This document shows, one piece after another, positions 1 through 7,661 of a stretch of DNA of 64,000 nt. Numbering within the stretch: the stretch's first letter is position 1; each line of letters opens with the position of its first letter. Source of the stretch: Bacillus pinisoli (lineage in GTDB: Bacteria; Bacillota; Bacilli; Bacillales; SA4). Location: contig NZ_JAJQKI010000002.1 in the NCBI RefSeq assembly GCF_023036475.1, positions 62,001 to 126,000 of the forward strand. The letters are read 5' to 3'. The position numbers were made by a program, and so were the translations under genes. Under the pieces are notes generated by a model that ran no database searches, was not told where the DNA came from, and saw only the letters and a program-made list of their open reading frames with translations.

Positions 1-19
1 AACGTATATCATACATGTT

Positions 20-1138
20 TTATCTAACTTCCTTTTGTAAAGTTAATAGAACCGCTTTCGTGAGGATGGATGTCCCAATTGTTAAAGCGCTCTGATCAAA
101 GTTCATCTTTGGGTGATGAAGTCCCGGTTGAAGATTACACCCTAACCCCAGCATCGTTGCTTTAAGATGTGGTCTTTTAATGGTATAGAAGTGGAAATCA
201 TCTCCTCCGGTTGTCACTAAAGGAGGTTCAACATTTTGTTCACCTAGAATGTCACTTATTGCATCATTCATGATACTTTGAGCCTCTTCATGCACTTTAG
301 CAGCTGCGATATGAGCGGTAAAATTAATAGGAATCTGCACTTGATAATAGGCTTCCAATGAAGTAATTCGCTCCTGGATTGTTTTAACAAGCTGATCCAT
401 TGTCTCATTACTCTGAGCACGTAAATCAAGACCGAATGTAGCTTTACCAGGGATTATATTTAAGCTCTTTCCTCCAGCGTGAAAAGACGTCATTTTCACT
501 GAGTAAGGAATCATTGGATCCAGATGAATTCCGTTTGTCATCTGAACAAGCGCTGCCCCCACTTCAATCGCATTTGCACCTAGATGTGGTCTTGCCCCAT
601 GCAGATCTTCTGCAATAATTTTACCTTCTATAAATCTTGCAGCCCCGTGGATAATGGCAGGTGTTGCTTTACCACTCCCCATCTCTTGAATCGGTCGTAA
701 ATGGACACCAAACAGATAATCAACGTCATCCACGACCCCTTCCTCCACCAACTTAAGTGCTCCTGTCCCCTTCTCCTCAGCTGGCTGGAAAATAAGGCGA
801 ACCGTTCCATTCGGAAGCTCAGCTACATTATGTAATTCCTCAATAATTCCCAATACCATTGCCATATGAGCATCGTGACCACAAGAATGATTCGCTTTAA
901 ATTCCCCATCTACTTCCTGCCAAAGTGCATCCATATCTGCCCGAACGGCAACAACAGGTTTACCCTGACCAATCTCACCGACAACACCAGTAAAACCAGC
1001 AAACGTCCTCGTACGATATCCACTTTCAACTAAGACCTTCTCAATATACCTAGTCGTATTTACTTCCTCAAAACTCAACTCAGGATGCTCATGTAAATAA
1101 TGAAAATGTTCAAGTATTCTCTCATTAGTAGACTTCAC
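20..1138 (-). CDS. M20 family amidohydrolase, AmhX-like
   Basis: This is a 372-residue zinc-dependent amidohydrolase of the M20 peptidase/aminoacylase family, resembling Bacillus AmhX. Such enzymes hydrolyse amide bonds of N-acylated amino acids or related compounds in the cytoplasm. The metal-binding pattern is visible as RADMDAL near residue 66, SCGHDAH near 85 and QPAEE near 118, with a central dimerisation domain that contains the HSAGG-like segment FHAGGKSLNIIPG. The start is GTG at 1138, preceded by a GGGGGAGA ribosome binding site. The aminotransferase upstream on the same strand ends 72 bases away, across a perfect palindrome. The exact substrate cannot be told from sequence. Confidence 0.85.
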   Translation of the reverse strand: MKSTNERILEHFHYLHEHPELSFEEVNTTRYIEKVLVESGYRTRTFAGFTGVVGEIGQGKPVVAVRADMDALWQEVDGEFKANHSCGHDAHMAMVLGIIEELHNVAELPNGTVRLIFQPAEEKGTGALKLVEEGVVDDVDYLFGVHLRPIQEMGSGKATPAIIHGAARFIEGKIIAEDLHGARPHLGANAIEVGAALVQMTNGIHLDPMIPYSVKMTSFHAGGKSLNIIPGKATFGLDLRAQSNETMDQLVKTIQERITSLEAYYQVQIPINFTAHIAAAKVHEEAQSIMNDAISDILGEQNVEPPLVTTGGDDFHFYTIKRPHLKATMLGLGCNLQPGLHHPKMNFDQSALTIGTSILTKAVLLTLQKEVR

Positions 1139-1178
1139 TCGATCTCCCCCTAATCCGGAATGCCTTTCCTTTAGTACA

Positions 1179-1213
1179 TTAACGCATCGGGGGCCAGGCC
1201 CCCGATGCGTTAA
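1179..1213. repeat. GC-rich perfect palindrome between aminotransferase and amidohydrolase
   Basis: Two perfect 17-base arms (1179-1195 and 1197-1213) flank a single A. The core GGGGGCC A GGCCCCC is far richer in GC than the surrounding sequence. The right arm contains the aminotransferase stop codon. No run of T follows on either strand, so it is not a typical intrinsic terminator; it looks like a REP-type palindrome or an RNA processing/stability hairpin. Confidence 0.7.
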
Positions 1214-2379
1214 CGCGTTAAAATACCACTCTCTTTTATTTTATTAACGGCTTTTTGTAGTACTTCTTCTGGTTGGACAATACCTACTCTTACGTAGCCT
1301 TCTCCTTGTGTGCCAAACGCATTACCTGGTATCACCACAACTCCAGCCTCATCTAACAATTTGTATGTAAATTCTTTTGATGTATAGCCTGGAGGTACTT
1401 CTGCCCATACAAACATTGAAGCTGGTGGTGAGGATACTTGCCAACCAATTTCACTTAGACCATTAACAAAAACATCTCTTCGTTTCTTGTAGATCGCTCG
1501 TAATTCAGTTGTGAACCCTGAGTCATTTCTTAATGCTTGGATTGCTGCCTTTTGAATAGGTAGAAAGACACCATAATCTAGATTCGACTTTAGACGGTCG
1601 AGGCCTGATATGATTTCAGCATTACCTACGACAAAGCCTATTCTGCAACCTGCCATATTAAAACTCTTTGACATTGAATTAAACTCAATCCCAACGTCTT
1701 TTGCTCCTTCAACAGATAAGAAACTAATAGGCTTTTGATCATAATAAAGCTCACAATACGCAAAGTCGTGAAGGACCAGGATATTATATTTTTGGGCAAA
1801 CGCCACAACCTCTTTAAAAAAGTCTAATGTCGCCATGGCTGGTACTGGATTACCAGGAAAATTAATAATCATAAGCTTAGCTTTATGACAGACTTCCTCT
1901 GGAATGATACTTAAATCAGGTAAGAAATTATTTTCTGCTTTAAGCGGCATTGGATAAGGCGTTGCTTCAGCTAATGAAATTCCAGCAGCGTAAGCAGTAT
2001 AGCCAGGATCTGGTACTAAAATAATGTCATTTGGATCTGTTACTACCATTGGCAAATGAACAAGTCCGTCCTGAGAACCCATTAGCATTAATGTTTCGTC
2101 GGTTGGTGAAAGCTTTACTCCGTAGTTTTCTCTATAGTAATGACTAACTGCTGTTTTGAATTCAGCTGTTCCGGTTAACGTATATCCATAGGAAAGTGGA
2201 TCTTTTGCATAAGTCGACAGTTCATCCATTACAAATTGGGGTGGCGGTAGATCCGGACTCCCCACACTTAAATCTATTATTTCTTGTCCATCTTGCAGCT
2301 TTTGTTTTTTATATGAAGACAGTTCATTAAATATACTAGTTTGAAAACTGTCCATTTTCCTTGAGAATTTAATGCCCAT
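1210..2379 (-). CDS. Class I/II aminotransferase (LL-diaminopimelate aminotransferase-like)
   Basis: This is a PLP-dependent fold-type I aminotransferase of about 389 residues, most like the LL-diaminopimelate/aspartate aminotransferase group. Visible signatures are IDLSVGSPDLPPP near the N-terminus, the FPGNPVPA segment (normally NPxNP, with Val-Pro-Ala after the first NP here), and SMSKSFNMAGCRIGF containing the PLP-binding lysine. An ATG at 2379 is preferred over the GTG two codons upstream, because it sits five bases after GAGGTG. It may be cotranscribed with the amidohydrolase downstream. Pairing of a DAP-type aminotransferase with an M20 deacylase would suit amino-acid salvage or acetyl-DAP metabolism, but that is inference. 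Confidence 0.85.
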   Translation of the reverse strand: MGIKFSRKMDSFQTSIFNELSSYKKQKLQDGQEIIDLSVGSPDLPPPQFVMDELSTYAKDPLSYGYTLTGTAEFKTAVSHYYRENYGVKLSPTDETLMLMGSQDGLVHLPMVVTDPNDIILVPDPGYTAYAAGISLAEATPYPMPLKAENNFLPDLSIIPEEVCHKAKLMIINFPGNPVPAMATLDFFKEVVAFAQKYNILVLHDFAYCELYYDQKPISFLSVEGAKDVGIEFNSMSKSFNMAGCRIGFVVGNAEIISGLDRLKSNLDYGVFLPIQKAAIQALRNDSGFTTELRAIYKKRRDVFVNGLSEIGWQVSSPPASMFVWAEVPPGYTSKEFTYKLLDEAGVVVIPGNAFGTQGEGYVRVGIVQPEEVLQKAVNKIKESGILTR

Positions 2380-2534
2380 GGTCACACCTCGATTTAAAAT
2401 ATACCCTATTATAACAATTAATGAGCAGTTATACGTATGACTTATCTAAAAAATAAAACACATCTCGTTTAAAAAGTCACCCTATTGTAGAAAGTATAAG
2501 AATAAGAACAGAATTCTTGGAAAGGAGCATGTTA

Positions 2535-2690
2535 ATGAGCAGTGAAAATGGTCATCTCGAGAACGAAGTGTTTTATGTGACAAATGAGCAATATATACAG
2601 TCAGTCGACAGCGAAGAACATAGTGATAGTCAAGCGTTCAATGAAAAAGTAAAGGACGCCAAACTACGTCTTGATTTATACAAGCATTAA
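2535..2690 (+). CDS. Small hypothetical protein (51 aa)
   Basis: A short gene with AAAGGAG seven bases before ATG at 2535 and a strong terminator directly after its TAA. The 51-residue product is hydrophilic and acidic in its first two thirds, with a basic, probably helical C-terminus (KVKDAKLRLDLYKH). No signal peptide or membrane segment is seen. The alternative ATG at 2529 lies too close to the ribosome binding site. The family was not recognised. Confidence 0.6.
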   Translation: MSSENGHLENEVFYVTNEQYIQSVDSEEHSDSQAFNEKVKDAKLRLDLYKH

Positions 2691-2720
2691 AAAAAGAAGG
2701 TGCAAACACCTTCTTTTTTT
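2691..2720 (+). terminator. Intrinsic terminator of the small ORF
   Basis: Twelve-base complementary arms AAAAAGAAGGTG/CACCTTCTTTTT with a CAAA loop and a T run, starting immediately after the stop codon of the 51-residue ORF. The A-rich left flank could also let it stop minus-strand transcription. Confidence 0.85.
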
Positions 2721-2726
2721 AATATA

Positions 2727-2910
2727 GGCTCATTTCGTATATTTCGTAAAAATCTCAGGAAGCCGGATTTTTACTCGGTAGTACTGTGGTCAGTGCTATA
2801 AATAGAGAGAGCTGCTCTTTTTTAACAATTGTCACTTCGGTCTTATAGTATAAGAAGGTATGTTTATTATTAAAGTAGGTTGAAAAGCAACTAAGTTTTA
2901 GAAAAGAGCC
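2727..2910 (+). mobile_element. R1 MITE-like repeat, 184 bp
   Basis: A copy of the dispersed repeat called R1 here. It begins GGCTCATTTCGTA, has the internal palindrome GTAAAAATC...GATTTTTAC, then TCGGTAGTAC, AGAGAG..GCTGCTCTTTT, and ends AAAGCAACTAAG..AGAAAAGAGCC. The left end lacks about nine bases of the usual terminal repeat. The flanks TTAATATA (2719-2726) and TTAATGAA (2911-2918) match at 6 of 8 positions, like a worn target-site duplication. There is no coding capacity. Confidence 0.8.
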
Positions 2911-2925
2911 TTAATGAAACATGTA

Positions 2926-3378
2926 TTATTTTAATGCTTCAGTTAGTATTTCGTGGACTTCGTTATCTAATTTTTCAGCAAGTTGTGCATCGTATGTTTT
3001 TTCGTATGCAGGTTGCTGCGTTACTTTACCGCCATAGAAAATGACATCTTCTACTTCTTTAACATCTACAGTGATGACACGATATTTCATTGTTTTCTCG
3101 ATAATCTCAGATACTGTTCCTGTTCCCTTTACAGAATAATAGCTTTCGTCTGCAAAAAAACCTAACGTCACATTTGGATTCTGTTGCACATTCGACATAC
3201 TTGAACCTTTATGACCTACTGCAATACCAATTTTTTTACCATCTTCGCTTGATAATACCCAAGACACTGCACTAACCTCAGGATTATTATGTTCATTTAC
3301 TGTGATAAGTGAAACAATTACTTCCTTTTTTAAAGTTTCAACTAATGCCTCTGGTAAAGCATCAAATGTCTTTGCCAT
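2926..3378 (-). CDS. Pyridoxamine 5'-phosphate oxidase-fold family protein
   Basis: A 150-residue split-beta-barrel protein of the PNPOx-like flavin-binding superfamily. The pattern is PEALVETLKKEVIVSLITV, then a PEVSAVSW strand and NPNVTLGFFADESYYSVKGTG, typical of short FMN- or heme-binding members. The substrate is unknown; small members of this fold often bind a flavin and act as general stress proteins. The start is ATG at 3378, seven bases after AAAGGAG; the open frame extends three codons further to a GTG that overlaps the ribosome binding site. It ends 16 bases from the R1 copy downstream. Confidence 0.75.
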   Translation of the reverse strand: MAKTFDALPEALVETLKKEVIVSLITVNEHNNPEVSAVSWVLSSEDGKKIGIAVGHKGSSMSNVQQNPNVTLGFFADESYYSVKGTGTVSEIIEKTMKYRVITVDVKEVEDVIFYGGKVTQQPAYEKTYDAQLAEKLDNEVHEILTEALK

Positions 3379-3467
3379 AACCAACACTCCTTTTTATATC
3401 TTTCACTCTTTTTACTCTACCCGATTTTACTAATCTTTAACAAGTATAGTAACTTTTTCTTTTTAAA

Positions 3468-4307
3468 CTATTTCAACTTATTTAAAAAGATTTTCTCCCA
3501 CATCTGCCATGGGATTAAATGCTTTAAAGCAATTCCCTGTTTTACTCCTTTTCCAATCGGAAAGCGCAGAGGTGGATTTTTTTGTTTCGCTACCTTAACA
3601 ATTAACTGCGCGACTTCGTTTGGTTCACCGAATGATGATTCCCCTTCCTTCAATAATGCTTCAAGTTTTTTCATAAAAGGGTAATAAGGAGAATCAATTT
3701 GTAATGACCTTTCCGTCACTTGCTTCCCTGTAGACCATATATTGGTCTGATATGAACCCGGTTCAATTAAGATTACGTCTAATCCAAACGGTTTTACCTC
3801 AAGTCTTAATGACTCACTCCAACCTTCTAATGCATGTTTTGAAGCTATGTAAGGTGATAATCCAGGAAAGGCAATTCTTCCACTTATGCTACTGATATTT
3901 ATAATCTTCCCTAATTTTTGCTCTCTCATCATGGGCAAAATGGCTTGTGTAACTGAAATCACTCCGAAGACATTTGTTTCAAACTGCTTTCGATATTCAT
4001 TAATCGGGATTTCTTCTACAAATCCTGCTCCAGCATAGCCTGCATTGTTTACTAAAATGTCAATTCGGCCAATTTGCTCCATATATCCTTTCCAACTTTG
4101 GATAGATTGTTCAGACGTCACATCAAGTGGATATACATGAATAGAATCCCCTACATTCAAAAGAGCAGCTTGTTGAATAAGCTCTTCTCCTCTGTCCGTG
4201 TTTCTCATTGTAGCAACAACGCGATATCCTGCTTTTGCAAAGGCCAAACAAGTATGTAAACCAAAACCACTCGAAGACCCTGTCACGACAACTACCGGTT
4301 GGCTCAT
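3468..4307 (-). CDS. SDR family NAD(P)-dependent oxidoreductase
   Basis: A 279-residue classical short-chain dehydrogenase. The Rossmann dinucleotide motif TGSSSGFG is at residues 9-16, NNAG at about 88-91, the catalytic Ser in ISSISG near 139 and the YxxxK pair in YIASK near 153. MRNTDRG at the end of the second strand suggests NADP preference. The C-terminal part (WQMWEKIFLNKLK) is basic and may be peripheral. The ribosome binding site AAGGGTGAG precedes ATG at 4307. The substrate cannot be assigned. It is transcribed after the DsbA-like gene, separated by that gene's terminator. Confidence 0.88.
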   Translation of the reverse strand: MSQPVVVVTGSSSGFGLHTCLAFAKAGYRVVATMRNTDRGEELIQQAALLNVGDSIHVYPLDVTSEQSIQSWKGYMEQIGRIDILVNNAGYAGAGFVEEIPINEYRKQFETNVFGVISVTQAILPMMREQKLGKIINISSISGRIAFPGLSPYIASKHALEGWSESLRLEVKPFGLDVILIEPGSYQTNIWSTGKQVTERSLQIDSPYYPFMKKLEALLKEGESSFGEPNEVAQLIVKVAKQKNPPLRFPIGKGVKQGIALKHLIPWQMWEKIFLNKLK

Positions 4308-4365
4308 ATTCTCACCCTTTTTTAAAACTATTGTAACATTCTCCTTTAATGAATCGTATTAAAAA

Positions 4366-4391
4366 AACCTCTTCCTAAAATTGAAGAGGTT
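4366..4391 (-). terminator. Intrinsic terminator after the DsbA-like gene
   Basis: Nine-base arms AACCTCTTC/GAAGAGGTT with an eight-base loop, followed on the minus strand by a run of seven T. It lies 16 bases after the stop of the DsbA/FrnE-type gene. Confidence 0.85.
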
Positions 4392-4406
4392 CTTGTCATA
4401 CATGAA

Positions 4407-5060
4407 TTATGAATCACAACCATCCGGACCACATACCATTCCTTCGGTATGAAGTGGGATAGGTTTCACTTTTAATTCTTCCTCAATGATCTGTTCTAAT
4501 ACTTCTTTTGGTCGCGCCCCTTGGACGACCGTGTTCCCTATGATAAAAGTTGGAACTGCCTGAATGTTAGCTTCATTATAAGCATGTTGTAAAGATTGGA
4601 GATGCAATTCCTTGTGTTTTCTTGTTTCTAGGGCAAGTTTGTACTCTTCTGTATCCAGTCCAAGCTCAGCCGCTATAGAAGTTAAGACATCAATATCACC
4701 TATATCTAGTTCATCCTGAAAAAAAGCAGTAAACATTCGATGATTATATTCATTAGCCTTACCATGCTCTTTAGCATATTGATACCCTTCAAATGCAAGA
4801 TGAGTATATGGTTGTGGAGAAACTTTAGGTAATACCATTTTTACTCCATAATGATCGGCCATAGGGTAAACACTGTTTTTCCATGCATTCTGAAGATATT
4901 CTCCTTCAGGTCTAAGCGTTTCAGTAGGATATGGTCGTAATTCATAAGGCATCCATTCAACTTCAACATCTTTTCCTTTTATTGCCTCTTGAAGCGGAAC
5001 CTCCGCAATTAAGCAAAATGGTCAAACATAATCTGAATAGATTTTTATGGAAACTGTCAT
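4407..5060 (-). CDS. DsbA/FrnE-type thiol oxidoreductase with in-frame TGA at the CxxC motif: selenoprotein candidate
   Basis: This is a thioredoxin-fold DsbA-family oxidoreductase with an inserted helical domain (FrnE type). Translation from ATG at 5060, which has a GGAGG ribosome binding site, gives MTVSIKIYSDYV, then TGA (5022-5024, codon 13), then PFC and the full rest of the family: LRPYPTE, a helical insert, the cis-proline loop VPTFIIGN, and a C-terminal MVCGPDGCDS tail. In relatives the motif at this place is C-P-F/W-C, so TGA stands exactly where the nucleophilic cysteine belongs. No other stop or frameshift occurs in 217 codons. A hairpin with a GGU loop follows the TGA at SECIS distance. 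Decoding as selenocysteine gives a U-P-F-C active site. Alternatives are a TGT/TGC-to-TGA nonsense mutation or a sequencing error. A start after the TGA would lack the active site. Confidence 0.6.
4982..5024 (-). promoter_or_regulatory. Bacterial SECIS-like hairpin following the UGA codon
   Basis: On the minus strand, UGA (5024-5022) is followed after 20 bases by the apical loop of GCGGA-GGU-UCCGC (5006-4994). The stem has five base pairs and the loop has G in its first two positions. An outer six-pair helix joins UUGCUU (5016-5011) to AGGCAA (4987-4982). Known bacterial SECIS elements lie inside the reading frame just after UGA, with a small GU-containing loop about 16-37 bases away; this hairpin fits. 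The fold was made by eye and not scored. Confidence 0.5.
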
Positions 5061-5243
5061 GATAACCTCCGAATCAATGGTAGTAATAAATATAGTAACC
5101 AAGTTTATCACGATCTAGTTAGAGTAGATAGTAATCTGCATTAAGAGACCTCTCTTTTTTTCTCACTGCAATAATTTAGAAATTATTCATACTTGATTGT
5201 TATTGCCCTCTTCTAGCGTTATTCCATCAAACTTAAGTATTAA

Positions 5244-5930
5244 TTAAGAAATAATTCCAGTCCGAAGAGCCACACCAACAGCTTCTGCTCGATGTTTTGT
5301 ACCGAGTTTCCGATTAACAGCTGTTAAATAATCTCTCACAGTATATTCACTAATGTTCATATCATCTGCCATTTCCTTCAGGCTATAGCCATAGGAAAGT
5401 CTTTGGAGTACTTCTATTTCACGATTACTTAATACTTGGTTGTTGTGTGGTGCTGAGGTTAGAATTTCTGCCGCTTTTTTATAGTAGTGGTATACACTAA
5501 TTGAATCATAGTTTTCTATAGTTTGGATTTCCTTGAAGTGGTCTAAAAACACAGTACCAATGACAGTGTGATTAAAACAAACAGGTATGATTAGCATGGA
5601 GGTTAAATTGAATTGTTTTACATATTTAAGAGGAAAATTCTTACCTGTTGGATCTATCTTTATCGTAAGCGGTCGTTTATTCGTGATGGAAAAATAAAGT
5701 GGTGGGATCGTCCTAACATCCTCTTTGATGGAGCACATTGGATTAAATTTTCCATATTCAATCTGTAAAATACCTTCTCCATAATAGTTTAAGGGTGAAT
5801 AAGTAAAGATAGAGGCCCTTTGAAAAGGAAAAAACCTCGTGCACCCCTCTAGAATACCTTCCATTTTTTTATCAGGATTCTTTAGTAGCTTAAGAGATTC
5901 AAGGTAATTACAAATCTCCTTATCCAACAT
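5244..5930 (-). CDS. GAF domain-LuxR-type transcriptional regulator
   Basis: A 228-residue regulator with an N-terminal GAF-like sensor (about residues 10-155, including TSMLIIPVCFNHTVIGTVFLDHF) and a C-terminal LuxR/FixJ helix-turn-helix (LSNREIEVLQRLSYGY, then MADDMNISEYTVRDYL, from about 165). There is no receiver domain, so a small ligand or redox signal rather than phosphorylation is likely. It is divergent from the aldehyde and alcohol dehydrogenase genes, 162 bases away, and so probably controls them. The start is ATG at 5930 with GGAGGGGA eight bases upstream. Confidence 0.8.
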   Translation of the reverse strand: MLDKEICNYLESLKLLKNPDKKMEGILEGCTRFFPFQRASIFTYSPLNYYGEGILQIEYGKFNPMCSIKEDVRTIPPLYFSITNKRPLTIKIDPTGKNFPLKYVKQFNLTSMLIIPVCFNHTVIGTVFLDHFKEIQTIENYDSISVYHYYKKAAEILTSAPHNNQVLSNREIEVLQRLSYGYSLKEMADDMNISEYTVRDYLTAVNRKLGTKHRAEAVGVALRTGIIS

Positions 5931-5993
5931 TCGACAAATCCCCTCCCTACATTTTCAGATATATGAATAAAAAGCATGTTTACTTATGATTTA

Positions 5994-6007
5994 TGTAAGC
6001 ACTTACA
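5994..6007 (+). promoter_or_regulatory. cre-like operator (CcpA site)
   Basis: TGTAAGCACTTACA matches the catabolite-response consensus TGWAANCGNTNWCA at all fixed positions but one (A for the central G) and is close to a palindrome. It lies 86 bases before the aldehyde dehydrogenase start and 64 before the divergent regulator, so it could place either or both under carbon catabolite control. Confidence 0.6.
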
Positions 6008-6092
6008 TTACCATTTTACCTTGTTTGTTCAGAATTTTCAAATACCATGTATGCGTTTTAAGTATTCAAGTTCATTCTAAGGAGGAAAAAGT

Positions 6093-7616
6093 ATGACGAC
6101 CCATGTGGAATTAAAGACATTTCATTTATTTATTAATGGACAATGGACTCCTGCAACAGGTAATGAAACCTTTAATGTAGTTAGTCCTGCAACTGGAGAA
6201 GCTTTTGCTAGAGTTTCCAAAGGAACAAAAGAAGATGTTGATCGAGCTGTTCAAGCGGCAAGAGCTGCCTTTGAAAACGATTCCTGGCGGGAAATGAAGC
6301 CAAAGGAACGTGCACAAGTATTAAACAATATCTCCTATCAAATTATTGCACATGCAGAAGAATTAGTTTATCTGGAAGTTATGAGTTCCGGGGGAACTGT
6401 CCGTCGTGTTTCATCTAATGATATTCTCCAAATGGCGGATCTATTTCAGCAAATGGCTAAATTTGTAGTGGAATATCCCTTTTCAGAAACTCTTCCTGTT
6501 CCTCCATTCCCAGGCCCATCTCATAACTTTGTCTGGAGAGAGCCAATTGGTGTTTGTGCAGCCATTACTCCATGGAATATGCCGATGCTTATTGCTACCT
6601 GGAAGATTGCTCCTGCGCTTGCAATGGGTAACACCATTGTACTTAAGCCGGCAAGCTACACACCATTAACGACACTTAAACTTGCAGAAATCATCTCAAA
6701 TGTTGTACCTCCAGGAGTTATTAATGTAGTTCCGGGTTCAGGAAAAGAAGTAGGAGAATACCTGGCTAGTCATCCTGAAGTGGATAAAGTGGCTTTTACA
6801 GGATCAACCGAAGTTGGCCGTAGGATTATGGGTCTGGCTGCCGAAACGATTAAAAATACCACGCTAGAACTTGGTGGAAAATCTCCAAATATTTTACTTG
6901 AGGATGCAGATTTAGACATTGCAATTCCCGGTAGTTTATTCGGTGTATTTTTACATTCAGGTCAACTTTGTGAGTCAGGAACTAGATTATTCGTTCCAGA
7001 CAACCTTTACGATGAAGTGGTAGAGAGATTAGTAGAACTCACAAAGAAGGTAAAGCTCGGTCACCCACTTGCTCCTGAAACAGATATGGGACCTGTTATT
7101 TCTAAGCAACAAAGAGATACCATTCTTTCCTATATACAAGCAGGGAAAGAGGAAGGTGCCACAATTCTATGCGGAGGAAATGAAGTGAATGTACCTGGAT
7201 GTGAGGGTGGTTACTTTATTGAACCTACGATCTTTACTAATGTCACAAACAAAATGAAAATTGCCCAAGAAGAAATATTTGGCCCTGTTCTTTCTGTTAT
7301 TCGATACAGTTCTGTTGAGGAAGTCATGAAAATGGCGAATGACACAATCTATGGATTAGCTGCAGGTGTTTGGACAAAGGATGTAAATAAGGCATATGAC
7401 GTTGCTAAAAAGCTTAGAGCAGGTGTTGTATGGATTAATGACTGGCATATGCTTCGCAATGATGCTCCTTTTGGAGGTTATAAGCAAAGTGGAATTGGAC
7501 GTGAAATGGGTAAATACTCACTAGATGCGTATACACAACTTAAACATGTCCATACTTCCATGGTTCCTCAGCTTGAAAGAAGACCATGGTACCAGCTATT
7601 ATTCTCTCAATCTTAG
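6093..7616 (+). CDS. Aldehyde dehydrogenase family protein
   Basis: A 507-residue NAD(P)-dependent aldehyde dehydrogenase that oxidises an aldehyde to the acid. Visible are the cofactor-binding ITPWNMPM segment, FTGSTEVGR, the catalytic glutamate in LELGGKSPN near residue 262, and the catalytic cysteine in GQLCESG near 296. The start is ATG at 6093 with AAGGAGG upstream. The iron alcohol dehydrogenase follows after 45 bases, so the two probably form one operon converting an alcohol through its aldehyde to a carboxylate. The specific substrate is not evident. Confidence 0.9.
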   Translation: MTTHVELKTFHLFINGQWTPATGNETFNVVSPATGEAFARVSKGTKEDVDRAVQAARAAFENDSWREMKPKERAQVLNNISYQIIAHAEELVYLEVMSSGGTVRRVSSNDILQMADLFQQMAKFVVEYPFSETLPVPPFPGPSHNFVWREPIGVCAAITPWNMPMLIATWKIAPALAMGNTIVLKPASYTPLTTLKLAEIISNVVPPGVINVVPGSGKEVGEYLASHPEVDKVAFTGSTEVGRRIMGLAAETIKNTTLELGGKSPNILLEDADLDIAIPGSLFGVFLHSGQLCESGTRLFVPDNLYDEVVERLVELTKKVKLGHPLAPETDMGPVISKQQRDTILSYIQAGKEEGATILCGGNEVNVPGCEGGYFIEPTIFTNVTNKMKIAQEEIFGPVLSVIRYSSVEEVMKMANDTIYGLAAGVWTKDVNKAYDVAKKLRAGVVWINDWHMLRNDAPFGGYKQSGIGREMGKYSLDAYTQLKHVHTSMVPQLERRPWYQLLFSQS

Positions 7617-7661
7617 TGAGACGATGACCCAGCGTACAAATAATAATCATGAGGTGATTTC

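Noticed and set aside
1179..1213. Intrinsic terminator of the aminotransferase gene
   Set aside because: There is a strong hairpin but no T run on either strand.
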